From positions 1-62,503 of the forward strand of contig NZ_JBJYKD010000016.1 in the NCBI RefSeq assembly GCF_049310025.1: a DNA stretch of 62,503 nt. The letters run 5' to 3'. Positions 26,947 to 35,605 of the stretch are shown here, piece by piece. The translations under genes and the position numbers were made by a program. The notes below the pieces were generated by a model that saw only the letters and a program-made list of their open reading frames with translations, had not been told where the DNA came from and did not search any database. Positions within the stretch are counted from its first letter, which is position 1. Each line of letters begins with the position of its first letter. This stretch comes from JBJYKD01 sp049310025 (GTDB taxonomy: Bacteria > Bacillota > Thermosediminibacteria > Thermosediminibacterales > Tepidanaerobacteraceae).

Positions 26947-27384
26947 ATGTTCATAAATACAAGAGATTTTGGGAGAATTGAAATAGATGGAGGGGATGTA
27001 ATAAAATTCCCCGACGGGCTGCCGGGATTTGACGAGCTGCGAAAATTTATACTTTTGGCCCATCCGGGGAATGAAAAGGTAAAATGGCTTCAATCCATTG
27101 AGAACCCGGACGTGTCCATTCCCCTGGTAAACCCGGTGGAACTTTTTCCCGAGTATGATCCGATAATTTCGAAAGAAAATTTAAAGAGGCTGAATTTAAC
27201 TTCTAAAAGAGAAGCCCTGATATTGTGCGTAATAGCGGTACCCGGTGATGCCGGCAGGCCTACCGTTAATCTCAAAGCTCCGGTCGTAATTAACACCCTT
27301 CAAAGGGTCGCAGACCAGGTTATAGTCGAAAACGAAAACTATCAGGTAAGACACCCTATTCCTTTAAAAACAAGGGGTGAATGA
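26947..27384 (+). CDS. fliW: Flagellar assembly factor FliW
   Basis: About 145 residues. FliW binds either cytoplasmic flagellin or CsrA; when flagellin is exported, free FliW sequesters CsrA and lifts repression of hag. Family features include FPDGLPGFDELRKFILL, VKWLQSIENPDVSIPLVNP and VNLKAPVVINTLQR. The ATG at 26947 follows gagaggtc; a TTG lies one codon earlier. It ends immediately before the csrA start, typical for the fliW-csrA pair. Confidence 0.94.
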   Translation: MFINTRDFGRIEIDGGDVIKFPDGLPGFDELRKFILLAHPGNEKVKWLQSIENPDVSIPLVNPVELFPEYDPIISKENLKRLNLTSKREALILCVIAVPGDAGRPTVNLKAPVVINTLQRVADQVIVENENYQVRHPIPLKTRGE

Positions 27385-27597
27385 ATGCTCGTACTTACCA
27401 GAAAAATCGGCGAAAGCCTTTTAATTGGAAGCCGGATAAAGGTAACAGTGATTGAGATTGAGGGGGATAGGGTTAAACTGGCTGTTGATGCTCCCAAAGA
27501 TGTAAAAATTCTGCGCGAGGAGCTGTACTGCGAGATTGCCGGGGAGAACAAAAAGGCCGCAAGTGTGGATTATGAAGTTTTAAAAGACATTTTATGA
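27385..27597 (+). CDS. csrA: Carbon storage/flagellin translation regulator CsrA
   Basis: 70-residue dimeric RNA-binding protein beginning MLVLTRKIGESLLIGSRIKV, the canonical N-terminus with the RNA-contacting L4-T5-R6 region. The C-terminal conserved Arg is present in ILREELYCEIAG. It recognises GGA motifs, ideally in hairpin loops. The likely target is the flagellin leader about 165 bases downstream. It starts directly at the fliW stop, so the two are translationally coupled. Confidence 0.95.
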   Translation: MLVLTRKIGESLLIGSRIKVTVIEIEGDRVKLAVDAPKDVKILREELYCEIAGENKKAASVDYEVLKDIL

Positions 27598-27687
27598 GAA
27601 ATCAAGAAATTTAAGCATACGAGCATAAAATTTGAAGAAATACCGGAAAAATGCGGTATAAAGCTTATAAGAAGCAAAAATTAGTAT

Positions 27688-27755
27688 TAACGATGGGGCC
27701 CTGATTTAACGATAAACAGTATAGAAACAAGATTTTCGGTCCGGCCGGCCGATAA
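27688..27755 (+). promoter_or_regulatory. Candidate sigma-28 (SigD) promoter elements for hag
   Basis: Two candidates exist. First, TAAC (27688-27691) followed 16 bases later by AACGATAA (27708-27715), close to the SigD pattern TAAA-N15/16-GCCGATAA. Second, a perfect GCCGATAA at 27748-27755, but without a TAAA-like -35 at the right distance. Either would give a leader containing the CsrA hairpin only if transcription starts before 27762. The first fits this well; the second would start at or inside the hairpin. Confidence 0.5.
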
Positions 27756-27761
27756 AATACG

Positions 27762-27792
27762 CCGCAGGGATGCGGAAAAAAATCAGGGAGGA
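27762..27792 (+). promoter_or_regulatory. Predicted CsrA-binding leader of flagellin mRNA
   Basis: CCGCA (27762-27766) and TGCGG (27771-27775) form a perfect 5-bp stem with the loop GGGA, placing a GGA in the loop. Twelve bases further on, the Shine-Dalgarno AGGGAGGA (27785-27792) carries two more GGA motifs. This two-site layout mirrors the known B. subtilis hag leader, where CsrA bridges an upstream hairpin and the ribosome-binding site. Confidence 0.7.
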
Positions 27793-27801
27793 TGATTTTT
27801 A

Positions 27802-28638
27802 ATGAGGATTAATCACAATATCAGCGCGCTTTTTGCTTACAACAGCCTGCAGAAAACTAATACTGCCATGGACAAGACCCTGGAGAAACTGTCTTCCGGT
27901 CTCAGGATAAACAGAGCAGGAGACGACGCTGCGGGCCTTGCCATATCTGAAAAGATGAGAGGCCAGATTTCAGGCCTGAATCAGGCCGCAAGAAACGCCC
28001 AGGACGCCATTTCCCTCATTCAGACGGCTGAGGGCGCTCTGAACGAGACCCACAGCATACTTCAGAGGATGAGGGAACTTGCCGTACAGGCGGCAAACGA
28101 CACCTACACATCCGCAGATAGAGCAAAGATAAAAGATGAAATGATTAATTTAAAACAGGAAATCGATAGGATTGCAGGACAGACTGAGTTTAATAAGCAA
28201 AAATTATTAACCGGGAGCTTTAGTGGAAAAATATTCCATATTGGAGCCAACAGCGGGCAAACAATATCACTTAGTATAGCTGCAATGTATGCAAGTGCTT
28301 TAAATGCTAGTCTTACTGCAAATAAGATAAATAGTATTGCTGGTGCCAGTGGTCAGAAGGTAGCAGAAACTCTTATAACTCTCATTGATGACGCAATTTC
28401 AAAAGTTTCAGATGAGCGTTCCAAACTCGGTGCCAATCAGAACAGGCTGGAGCATACCATAAACAACCTTAACACCGCGGCAGAGAACCTCACTGCAGCG
28501 GAATCCCGCATCAGAGATGTTGATATGGCCGCTGAAATGATGAACTTTACAAAGTATCAAATCTTAGCTGAAGCCGGCAATGCCATGCTGGCCCAGGCCA
28601 ATATGAAACCCCAGTCCGTATTGAAGTTATTGGGTTAA
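27802..28638 (+). CDS. hag: Flagellin
   Basis: Filament subunit of 278 residues, exported by the flagellar secretion system. The N-terminal D0/D1 part is MRINHNISALFAYNSLQKTN, then LSSGLRINRAGDDAAGLAIS and RMRELAVQAANDTYTSADR; the C-terminal D1/D0 part has ESRIRDVDMAAEMMNFTKYQ and ends MKPQSVLKLLG. The central variable region (about residues 140-185) is very short and rich in Ser, Thr, Ala and Asn, hence plausible for O-linked sialic-acid-like modification. That stretch is more AT-rich than the flanks. The gene is followed by a strong terminator. Confidence 0.96.
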   Translation: MRINHNISALFAYNSLQKTNTAMDKTLEKLSSGLRINRAGDDAAGLAISEKMRGQISGLNQAARNAQDAISLIQTAEGALNETHSILQRMRELAVQAANDTYTSADRAKIKDEMINLKQEIDRIAGQTEFNKQKLLTGSFSGKIFHIGANSGQTISLSIAAMYASALNASLTANKINSIAGASGQKVAETLITLIDDAISKVSDERSKLGANQNRLEHTINNLNTAAENLTAAESRIRDVDMAAEMMNFTKYQILAEAGNAMLAQANMKPQSVLKLLG

Positions 28639-28645
28639 TAAAGAC

Positions 28646-28686
28646 AGCCGGTCGGCTGACTCTGTCGGCCGACCGGCTTAATCTTT
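28646..28686 (+). terminator. Strong terminator after flagellin gene
   Basis: An almost perfect 15-bp stem (28646-28660 with 28664-28678) closes a 3-base TCT loop and is followed by TAATCTTT. It isolates the highly expressed hag transcript from flaG. Confidence 0.9.
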
Positions 28687-28703
28687 AACGCAGGGTGGTT
28701 GAT

Positions 28704-29075
28704 ATGAAGATTGGCCCGAATCAAATTTCCACCTTCAGGGGTGTTCAGAACATTTTGCCGGGAACTGATAGTAAAGAAGTCGTCGATAGAAATAATTATA
28801 CAAAAGATGTAGCATCTGAAATAATAAGCAGCACAGATAAAAAAGTATTAAGCAACATGGAACTGGATGACGCAGTAAGAAAAATCAACGATACCATAAG
28901 AATATTCGACCGGAGATATCATTTCAAAATCGATGAAGACAGCGATAAAATTATAGTCCAGATAATAAACAACCAGACGGGAGAAATAATAAGAGAGGTG
29001 CCTCCCGAAGAGGTGTTGAAGCTTGCAGCCAGGATAAAAGAACTGCTGGGGCTTTTTGTGGATGAAAGGAGGTAA
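28704..29075 (+). CDS. flaG: FlaG-family flagellar protein
   Basis: About 123 residues. The C-terminal FlaG domain shows LDDAVRKINDTIRIFDRRYH, FKIDEDSDKIIVQIINNQTG and REVPPEEVLKLAARIKE. FlaG affects filament length in other bacteria. The ATG at 28704 is chosen because agggtgg lies 5 bases upstream; a GTG at 28695 would remove that site. The stop lies inside the ribosome-binding region of fliD. Confidence 0.9.
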   Translation: MKIGPNQISTFRGVQNILPGTDSKEVVDRNNYTKDVASEIISSTDKKVLSNMELDDAVRKINDTIRIFDRRYHFKIDEDSDKIIVQIINNQTGEIIREVPPEEVLKLAARIKELLGLFVDERR

Positions 29076-29080
29076 TGGAT

Positions 29081-30505
29081 GTGAGAGTTTCAGGCCTTGT
29101 ATCCGGTCTTGACGTGGATACCCTGGTATCACAGCTCATGGAAATAGAGAGAAGACCCCTTTACCTGCTGGAACAAAGGAAAACATCTTATGATTTGAAA
29201 AAAAGCCTGTGGCAGGAGATAAATACAAGTTTAGCATCATTAAAGACTACTCTTGACCCATTGCTAGACAAAAGCACCTACAATTCTAAAAAAATTACCA
29301 TAAGCGATGAAAATATTTTAACGGCTACGTACAATTCAGATGCAGTTGTTTCAAAATATGATATTAATGTCATCACCCTTGCAAGTTTTTTGACCGTGGC
29401 AAGCGACAGGCAGGGAGATATAAATGCTTCACTGGGGCTGAGCGGCACCTTTAAAATAGGTGACGGAGCGAAGACCTCAACTGCCATTACAGTGAACAGC
29501 ACTGACTCCCTGAAAGATATAATGGATAAAATTAATTCAGCGATAGACGCAGATGGAAATAAAATAAACGTAGAAGCTTCGATTGTGGATAACAGGCTCA
29601 TACTTAAAGGAATCACGGCAAATGACAATATTGTCATATCTGAAGATGTAAATGGGATTTTTGTAAGTCTGGGAGTCCTAAACCCGGACCTTACTACTTT
29701 TAAGAACAAAATCAGTGACGCGAGTTACGGTTCGATGCAAGTGAACGGCGTAGCCGTCTCCTTTGACAAAAACACCGGGCTTGAAAATATCATCCCAGGC
29801 GTGACTCTAAACCTTAAATCTCAGGGCACCGCCACCCTGGAAATTCAGAGAGATGCCGATACGGCTATTAATGCTGTCAAGCAGTTTGTGGATAAATACA
29901 ATGCGCTGCTCGATCTGATCAACCGGCGATTGTCTGAAAAACCCATTCAAAATCCTGCTAATGACAGCGAAAGGAAAATAGGTCTTTTAAGAGGAGATTT
30001 TAACCTGATAGATATAAAGGGCTCTTTGAGAAAAATGGTTTCCGATCCGGTATCGGGTTTGAACACTTACAATATTTTGGCAAAAGTGGGAATAACGACC
30101 GAAAGTACGGATTTTGGAAAATCGGGCAAGCTGATTGTGGATGAAGCTAAATTGAGAGATGTTCTGGAAAAAGATCCGGACGCTGTATACAACCTGTTTG
30201 CCTTCCGCCAGGACGTGGACACCGACGGAAAAGTTGAGGCGTCGGAAAAGGGTGTAGCCGAAAGGGTAAAGGATTACGTGGATTTTCTGACAGGTTTTAC
30301 TTCAGGCATTATCACAAAAAAGCTTTCTTCATTTGACACTATAATAAAAGATTACGATAATCGAATAGAGGATATGGAGAAACGGCTGGATGAAGTGGAA
30401 CAGAGGTATTACCGGCAGTTTACGGAGATGGAGAAAGCCCTTTCGGCCATGAGAAATCAATCAGCCTGGCTCAACAACCAGATCAACATGTTTAATGGGG
30501 AATAG
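29081..30505 (+). CDS. fliD: Flagellar filament cap protein FliD
   Basis: Cap protein (hook-associated protein 2) that folds exported flagellin at the filament tip, about 474 residues. The N-terminal FliD motif is VSGLVSGLDVDTLVSQLMEIERRP. The C-terminal coiled-coil domain has RIEDMEKRLDEVEQRYYRQF and FTEMEKALSAMRNQSAWLNN. The GTG at 29081 has AAAGGAGG at ideal spacing, whereas the ATG at 29075 overlaps the flaG stop with only 2 bases of spacing. Confidence 0.93.
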   Translation: MRVSGLVSGLDVDTLVSQLMEIERRPLYLLEQRKTSYDLKKSLWQEINTSLASLKTTLDPLLDKSTYNSKKITISDENILTATYNSDAVVSKYDINVITLASFLTVASDRQGDINASLGLSGTFKIGDGAKTSTAITVNSTDSLKDIMDKINSAIDADGNKINVEASIVDNRLILKGITANDNIVISEDVNGIFVSLGVLNPDLTTFKNKISDASYGSMQVNGVAVSFDKNTGLENIIPGVTLNLKSQGTATLEIQRDADTAINAVKQFVDKYNALLDLINRRLSEKPIQNPANDSERKIGLLRGDFNLIDIKGSLRKMVSDPVSGLNTYNILAKVGITTESTDFGKSGKLIVDEAKLRDVLEKDPDAVYNLFAFRQDVDTDGKVEASEKGVAERVKDYVDFLTGFTSGIITKKLSSFDTIIKDYDNRIEDMEKRLDEVEQRYYRQFTEMEKALSAMRNQSAWLNNQINMFNGE

Positions 30506-30510
30506 GTGGA

Positions 30511-30918
30511 ATGAACATGGAATCAAAGCCTTATGAGTTGGTGTGGGAAGGGATACTGACAGCTGAGGATTATTTAAAAAAGCTGGTGGAAGCATTAAAG
30601 AAAATAGTTGACCTGATTTACGAAGATAAAGAGGGAGAAGCTATTTCGCTGTACATAAACGCCATTGAAGGCATGGACTGGTTTTCCCACATAATTGTAG
30701 GTCTGAACACCTGGGGGATAGATGAGGCGGGCAGCTTCAGCGGGATGTTCGGAGAGGAAGTAAATGAATACAAAAATATTTTGACCAACCTCCTTCAGGC
30801 ATGGGAAAATAGAGATATGGTGTTGATAAGAGACATTACAGAGTATGAACTCATACCCGTTTTAGAGAAATGGGAATGTACGGTGGATGAAGTCATAAAA
30901 GCGAGAGCCAACAGGTGA
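30511..30918 (+). CDS. Small helical protein of unknown function in flagellar glycosylation operon
   Basis: 135 residues, acidic, no signal or membrane segment. I do not recognise the family. Predicted mostly helical: YELVWEGILTAEDYLKKLVE, KEGEAISLYINAIEGMDWFS, GEEVNEYKNILTNLLQAWEN, and a Trp-containing C-terminal helix. It lies 5 bases after fliD and overlaps the next glycosyltransferase-like gene region. Size, helicity and position resemble an export chaperone (FliT/FliS-like) or an accessory of the Maf proteins. Both are inference. Confidence 0.75.
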   Translation: MNMESKPYELVWEGILTAEDYLKKLVEALKKIVDLIYEDKEGEAISLYINAIEGMDWFSHIIVGLNTWGIDEAGSFSGMFGEEVNEYKNILTNLLQAWENRDMVLIRDITEYELIPVLEKWECTVDEVIKARANR

Positions 30919-30923
30919 AAACA

Positions 30924-32291
30924 ATGGATTATTTTAAAAACAATATGAATGCGTTAAAAAAGTTCCACCCCCTCGTGTGGGATGAGGTGAAATCAGCAGG
31001 GTTTTTACCGGGAGTTGTGGAGGTCGCCCTATCCAGAAAAGGCTTGCCTGTATGCATTTATACCTGTGGAAAACGCAGAATAGTCCTCCACAGCCTTTAC
31101 GATCCGGTAAAGGAAGCAAAAAAGTTTGTGGAATCTAAAAACATCAAACCGGGGGCAGATGTAGTCCTGTATGGCTTTGGCAACGGTTATATAGTGGAGG
31201 AAATTTTGAATCTAATAAGTGCAAATGATAAGATAACGGTTTTCGAGTTAAACCTGGGCATTTTTAGAAAAGCGCTGGAAACCAGGGATTTAACTCGTAT
31301 TTTTTCAGATAAAAGGTTTGTGATTCATGCGGCTTATTACAAAGAAAGAATACTGGAGGTTCTGAAAAAAGCGCTCGATAAAATTATTTTTGGCGGTGGA
31401 AACTTGATAATTCACAGACCGTCACTGGAAACGATACCGGAAGCAATGCTGGATTTAAAAAATGCCCTGACTGATTTTGCACTGGGCGTGGATTCAATAG
31501 AACACTTTAAGCCTCAGATGGAAGCCAATATAAAAATAAATTTGGAGGATACTTCCGGTTATTTAAAAGTAAAGGATTTTTTTGGCAGATACCGTATGCC
31601 GGCGATAATAGTCTCTGCGGGGCCTTCTCTTGATAAAAACATCCAGCTGCTTCACGAGGCCGGGAATAAAGCACTGATAATCTGCGTCGGCACCGCTTTA
31701 AGGCCGCTTATATACAGAGATATATTTCCTGATTTCTGCGTTATAATTGACCCATCTCCCTTTGTATTTGAACAGGTTAAAAATCTAAGCGTTGACACAC
31801 CGCTGATATTTTTACCCACCGTCAACTGGAAGGTGGTCAAGTGCTACACCGGTCCCAGGATTATGGGAATTCAGGAAGGGATAGACCTGTCTGAGGAATT
31901 TAAATCTACCTGGGGAGTTTTAGAGACGGGAGGTTCCGTGGCTACTACTGCGCTGGATGTAGCAATAAAATTTGGAGCAAACCCGGTAATATTTGTGGGC
32001 CAGGATCTGGCGTATACGGCACACAAAACACATGCCACCGGCACCGTCCACGGAGACATGGCCATTGATGAAGATTTTTGTACCGTATATTTAAAAGCAT
32101 GGGGCGGGGCAGGTAAAGTGACTTCGTCGAAGAATTTGTCTTATTACAAAAGATGGATGGAAAGAAGGATATTAAGAGAAAGAGATATAGTTTTTATAAA
32201 CGCAACTGAGGGCGGCGCGCATATTGAAGGAGCGGTTGATGCTTATTTGAAAGATGTATTAAGCCAGCTTCCAGTTATTAGAGGTGTATAA
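30924..32291 (+). CDS. Maf-type flagellin glycosyltransferase (DUF115), first paralogue
   Basis: Motility-associated factor family protein of about 455 residues, predicted to transfer a nonulosonic acid from its CMP form to Ser/Thr of flagellin in the cytoplasm. The DUF115/MptE-like core is clear: PAIIVSAGPSLDKNIQLLHE, ALIICVGTALRPLIYRDIFP, VGQDLAYTAHKTHATGT and INATEGGAHIEG. The N-terminal part has the nucleotide-fold-like VVLYGFGNGYIVEE. The ATG at 30924 follows aggtg; a GTG at 30915 overlaps the previous stop. The next gene is a longer paralogue. Confidence 0.88.
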   Translation: MDYFKNNMNALKKFHPLVWDEVKSAGFLPGVVEVALSRKGLPVCIYTCGKRRIVLHSLYDPVKEAKKFVESKNIKPGADVVLYGFGNGYIVEEILNLISANDKITVFELNLGIFRKALETRDLTRIFSDKRFVIHAAYYKERILEVLKKALDKIIFGGGNLIIHRPSLETIPEAMLDLKNALTDFALGVDSIEHFKPQMEANIKINLEDTSGYLKVKDFFGRYRMPAIIVSAGPSLDKNIQLLHEAGNKALIICVGTALRPLIYRDIFPDFCVIIDPSPFVFEQVKNLSVDTPLIFLPTVNWKVVKCYTGPRIMGIQEGIDLSEEFKSTWGVLETGGSVATTALDVAIKFGANPVIFVGQDLAYTAHKTHATGTVHGDMAIDEDFCTVYLKAWGGAGKVTSSKNLSYYKRWMERRILRERDIVFINATEGGAHIEGAVDAYLKDVLSQLPVIRGV

Positions 32292-32292
32292 T

Positions 32293-34218
32293 ATGGACTC
32301 TTTTTACGAATTGAACTTAAAGGTTTTAAAGGATAAGGATAGTTTTCTATACAGTAAAGTAATTGAGTTTGAGAAAAAAAACAAAACGAAAGAGATATTT
32401 GCCGAAGATTCCAAAAACGGCAGCAGGACCATGTATTGCACAAAAGATGGGAAAAGGTTTTATCTGCACAGCGCATATGACCCGCTAACCGAGGGTGAAA
32501 GATGGAGTAATAGAGTAGTTTTCAAAAAAGATGATATAATTATTATCCTCGGTGTGGGAATGGGATACCATATCCGGGAGGTTATTGACAAAATAAAAAA
32601 TGAAGAGGAAAATTTGAAAGAAAAGTTAAACATAAGAGTCATACTGTTAGAGCCGTCAATAGAAAGCTTTGTAACGGCCCTTAAAAACGCGGATATGACC
32701 GACTTATTGAATGATGAAAATATTTTGATTTTAGTGGAAGAGGAACCGGATTCGGTAATTGAAAAAATTTCAATGGTTTATAATCCATATACTCCCGAGA
32801 AGGTAAATCTTTATGAATATTCTCCTTTCGCAAAGGTTTTTAATGCTTATGTTGAAAGGGTTCGGGAAAAATTTTTTGATTTTTTGTCGAATGCGGTCGT
32901 AAACCTGAATACAACACTTTTTTTCTCCAGGTTATGGACGGAAAACCTGTTTAAAAATATACCTCACATAATATCTTCTCCGGGCGTTTCTTCCTTTTTC
33001 GGCATGTTTGACAATATTCCTGCCATTATTGTATCGGCGGGTCCTTCCCTTGATAAAAATGTGGAATTATTGAAGGATGTTAAGGGCAGGGCCCTGATAA
33101 TATGTGTGGGAACCGCCCTTAAAGCCCTTTTAAAAAGAAATATAGAACCTGATGTGGTGATTTCTATCGATGGCGCAGAAGCGAATTTTAAACATTTCCA
33201 GGGTATTGAAAATGATTTAAGTAAAGTGCCTTTGATATACGAATTCATGCTTAATTACAAAATTCTGAATGCATTTAAAGGGCCAAAGATAGTTTTTTCA
33301 TGTGGTCACTTTATGTCCGAATGGATTGTGGATAGATTGAGGAGAGAAGTGGGAGTTTTAAAAGTTGGAGGTTCTGTGGCGTGCCTGGCATTTGACCTGG
33401 CCCGAAGGGCAGGTGCAAATCCTGTTATTTTTATCGGCCAGGATCTGGCTTTTACCGATGGGAAAACCCATGCTGCTGGCACGGTCTACGAAAAAAACCG
33501 TGTGGAAGCGACTCCAAAAACAGCCAGTTTAATTAAAGTAAAGGACATCTACGGCAATGAAATTTACACCAATTATTCGATGTACACTTTTCTGAAATGG
33601 TTTGAAAGAGAGATAAAAGATTCGGACAAATCCATTGAGTTTATAGATGCCACTGAAGGTGGAGCGAAAATAGAAGGCACGACTATCATGACGTTGAGGG
33701 AAGCTATAGATAAATACTGCAGAAGAGAATATCCGATCCAGGAAAAAATATTTTCCGCAATAAATTCATTTAATAAGCCTTCACGAGAGGTAATGGAAAC
33801 TTTTATAAATTCTCTTGTAGATTTAAGTGAGCAGGTTAATTCCCTTGTAAAAGATGCAAAAAAAGGTAGAAAATTTTCCCGGGAGCTTTTTGAAATATAC
33901 GATAACGGCAGTATCCATTCAGATAAAATTAAAAAAATACTGAGGAAACTCGATAGAATTGACGATGGTATAAAGAACAGCAAGGCGAAAGAAGCCATAG
34001 CAATGGCCGTGCAGCCGGTGATAAAATTGATTTATGCCGGTTCCAACGATTTCGAATCTCAGAAGGATGAAAAGATGTTTGGCAAACTGGTTTCAAGAAA
34101 ATCCGAATTGTTATATAATGGTATATGTGAACAGGGGGAGTTTGTTTTAAAATTAATCGATGAATGTATAGAAAACCTCAAGAATTTAAGAGAGGGGCAG
34201 ACAGGCTATGCTATATAA
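32293..34218 (+). CDS. Maf-type flagellin glycosyltransferase (DUF115), second, longer paralogue
   Basis: About 641 residues, sharing the Maf core with its neighbour: PAIIVSAGPSLDKNVELLKD, ALIICVGTALKALLKRNIEP, GGSVACLAFDLARRAGANPV, FIGQDLAFTDGKTHAAGT and FIDATEGGAKIEGT. It adds about 170 residues of helical C-terminal sequence. The start at 32293 follows gaggtg directly after the previous stop. It overlaps fliS by 11 bases. The two paralogues may modify different sites or attach different sugars. Cytosolic. Confidence 0.88.
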   Translation: MDSFYELNLKVLKDKDSFLYSKVIEFEKKNKTKEIFAEDSKNGSRTMYCTKDGKRFYLHSAYDPLTEGERWSNRVVFKKDDIIIILGVGMGYHIREVIDKIKNEEENLKEKLNIRVILLEPSIESFVTALKNADMTDLLNDENILILVEEEPDSVIEKISMVYNPYTPEKVNLYEYSPFAKVFNAYVERVREKFFDFLSNAVVNLNTTLFFSRLWTENLFKNIPHIISSPGVSSFFGMFDNIPAIIVSAGPSLDKNVELLKDVKGRALIICVGTALKALLKRNIEPDVVISIDGAEANFKHFQGIENDLSKVPLIYEFMLNYKILNAFKGPKIVFSCGHFMSEWIVDRLRREVGVLKVGGSVACLAFDLARRAGANPVIFIGQDLAFTDGKTHAAGTVYEKNRVEATPKTASLIKVKDIYGNEIYTNYSMYTFLKWFEREIKDSDKSIEFIDATEGGAKIEGTTIMTLREAIDKYCRREYPIQEKIFSAINSFNKPSREVMETFINSLVDLSEQVNSLVKDAKKGRKFSRELFEIYDNGSIHSDKIKKILRKLDRIDDGIKNSKAKEAIAMAVQPVIKLIYAGSNDFESQKDEKMFGKLVSRKSELLYNGICEQGEFVLKLIDECIENLKNLREGQTGYAI

Positions 34219-34585
34219 CCCTTATATGAAATACCAGCAAATTCAGGTGGAAACCGCCAGCCAGGAAAGATTGATATTGATGATGTACGACGGAGCAATA
34301 AAGTTCATAAAGCTTGGTAAAGAGGCCATAGAAAAAAGAGATTTTTCGTCCGCAAATGAGTATATAAAAAGGGCGGAAGATATAGTTCTCGAATTAAAAA
34401 TGAGCCTGAATATGGATGCTGGCGGCATAGCGAAAAATCTATCCGCAGTATATGATTACCTTTACAGCAGGTTAATAGAAGCCAATTTCAACAAAGATAC
34501 GGAAATGCTCGAAGAAGTATTAAACCATTTAACAGATTTTAGAAATACATGGGTAGAAGTTTTTAAAAGAGCCAAAAATCCTTAG
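34208..34585 (+). CDS. fliS: Flagellin export chaperone FliS
   Basis: 125-residue four-helix chaperone that binds the C-terminus of flagellin and prevents premature polymerisation. Family features: NPYMKYQQIQVETASQERLI, LMMYDGAIKFIKLGKEAIEK, YIKRAEDIVLELKMSLN and YDYLYSRLIEANFNKD. In B. subtilis it also affects FliW-CsrA control by competing for flagellin. It is the last conserved flagellar gene before the sugar-biosynthesis island. Confidence 0.94.
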   Translation: MLYNPYMKYQQIQVETASQERLILMMYDGAIKFIKLGKEAIEKRDFSSANEYIKRAEDIVLELKMSLNMDAGGIAKNLSAVYDYLYSRLIEANFNKDTEMLEEVLNHLTDFRNTWVEVFKRAKNP

Positions 34586-34622
34586 AAATTCATAAATGGT
34601 ACTTTGCATGGGAGGTGTAAAT

Positions 34623-35594
34623 TTGAACATTCTGGTGACAGGAGCTGCAGGTTTTATCGGTTCTCACTTAACTGAAGAATTAGTTAAAAGAGGGCACCGT
34701 GTTAAAGCATTTATAAGATATAATTCAAGCGGAAGTTGGGGATGGTTAGAAACATCACCATTAAAAAATGAAATCGAGGTTTATCAGGGTGATATCAGAG
34801 ATTATGATGGAGTTAAAGAATCTTTAAAAAATATAGACATAGTATTTCATTTAGCCGCGCTAATTGGTATACCGTATTCCTACAAATCACCTTTAGCCTA
34901 TATAAAAACTAACATAGAAGGAACGTATAATATTCTAAAAGGGTCAATGGAACAAGGTGTAAAAAAAATCATCCATACCTCCACATCCGAAGTCTACGGG
35001 ACCGCTATATATGTTCCAATAGACGAACAACACCCACTTCAGGCTCAATCACCCTATTCGGCAAGTAAGATAGGGGCTGATCAACTGGCCTTGAGCTTTT
35101 ACAGATCTTTTGATCTTCCCGTGGCAGTGGCCCGGCCTTTTAATACCTATGGCCCAAGACAATCGGCCCGGGCTATTATACCTACTGTTATAACCCAGAT
35201 ACTTTCGGGTAAGGAATGCATAGAACTGGGTAATCTTTATCCTACCAGAGATTTAAATTATGTAAAGGATACCGTGGAGGGGTTAATGGCTATTGCGTTT
35301 TCGGACAGGACCATTGGTGAAGTAATAAATATAGGAAGTGGAAAAGAGATTTCCATCAGAGAGCTTGTACTATTAATATCAAGAATCATGAATAAAAAGA
35401 TAGAAATAAAGCAGGATAAACAGAGATTAAGACCGGAAAAAAGCGAAGTTGAAAGGCTTTGTTGTGATAATACAAAAATAAAAAATCTTACTAACTGGCA
35501 ATCGCATTATTCATTAGAGGAAGGTTTAAAGGAAACAATTAATTGGTTTAGCGAAAATTACAAATTTTATAAGCCGGAAATATACAATACATAA
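34623..35594 (+). CDS. legB: NAD-dependent 4,6-dehydratase LegB
   Basis: Short-chain dehydrogenase/epimerase-fold enzyme of about 323 residues. It is predicted to convert GDP-N-acetylglucosamine to the 4-keto-6-deoxy sugar, the first committed step of the legionaminic acid route. Visible: Rossmann TGAAGFIGSHL, TSTSEVYG, catalytic YSASK (Tyr-x3-Lys), RPFNTYGPRQ and the late NIGSGKEIS. A TTG at 34623 has gggaggtg upstream and gives the family N-terminus NILVTGAAG; an ATG at 34608 is possible. First gene of the AT-rich leg cluster. Confidence 0.88.
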   Translation: MNILVTGAAGFIGSHLTEELVKRGHRVKAFIRYNSSGSWGWLETSPLKNEIEVYQGDIRDYDGVKESLKNIDIVFHLAALIGIPYSYKSPLAYIKTNIEGTYNILKGSMEQGVKKIIHTSTSEVYGTAIYVPIDEQHPLQAQSPYSASKIGADQLALSFYRSFDLPVAVARPFNTYGPRQSARAIIPTVITQILSGKECIELGNLYPTRDLNYVKDTVEGLMAIAFSDRTIGEVINIGSGKEISIRELVLLISRIMNKKIEIKQDKQRLRPEKSEVERLCCDNTKIKNLTNWQSHYSLEEGLKETINWFSENYKFYKPEIYNT

Positions 35595-35605
35595 GGGTGC
35601 TGAAA

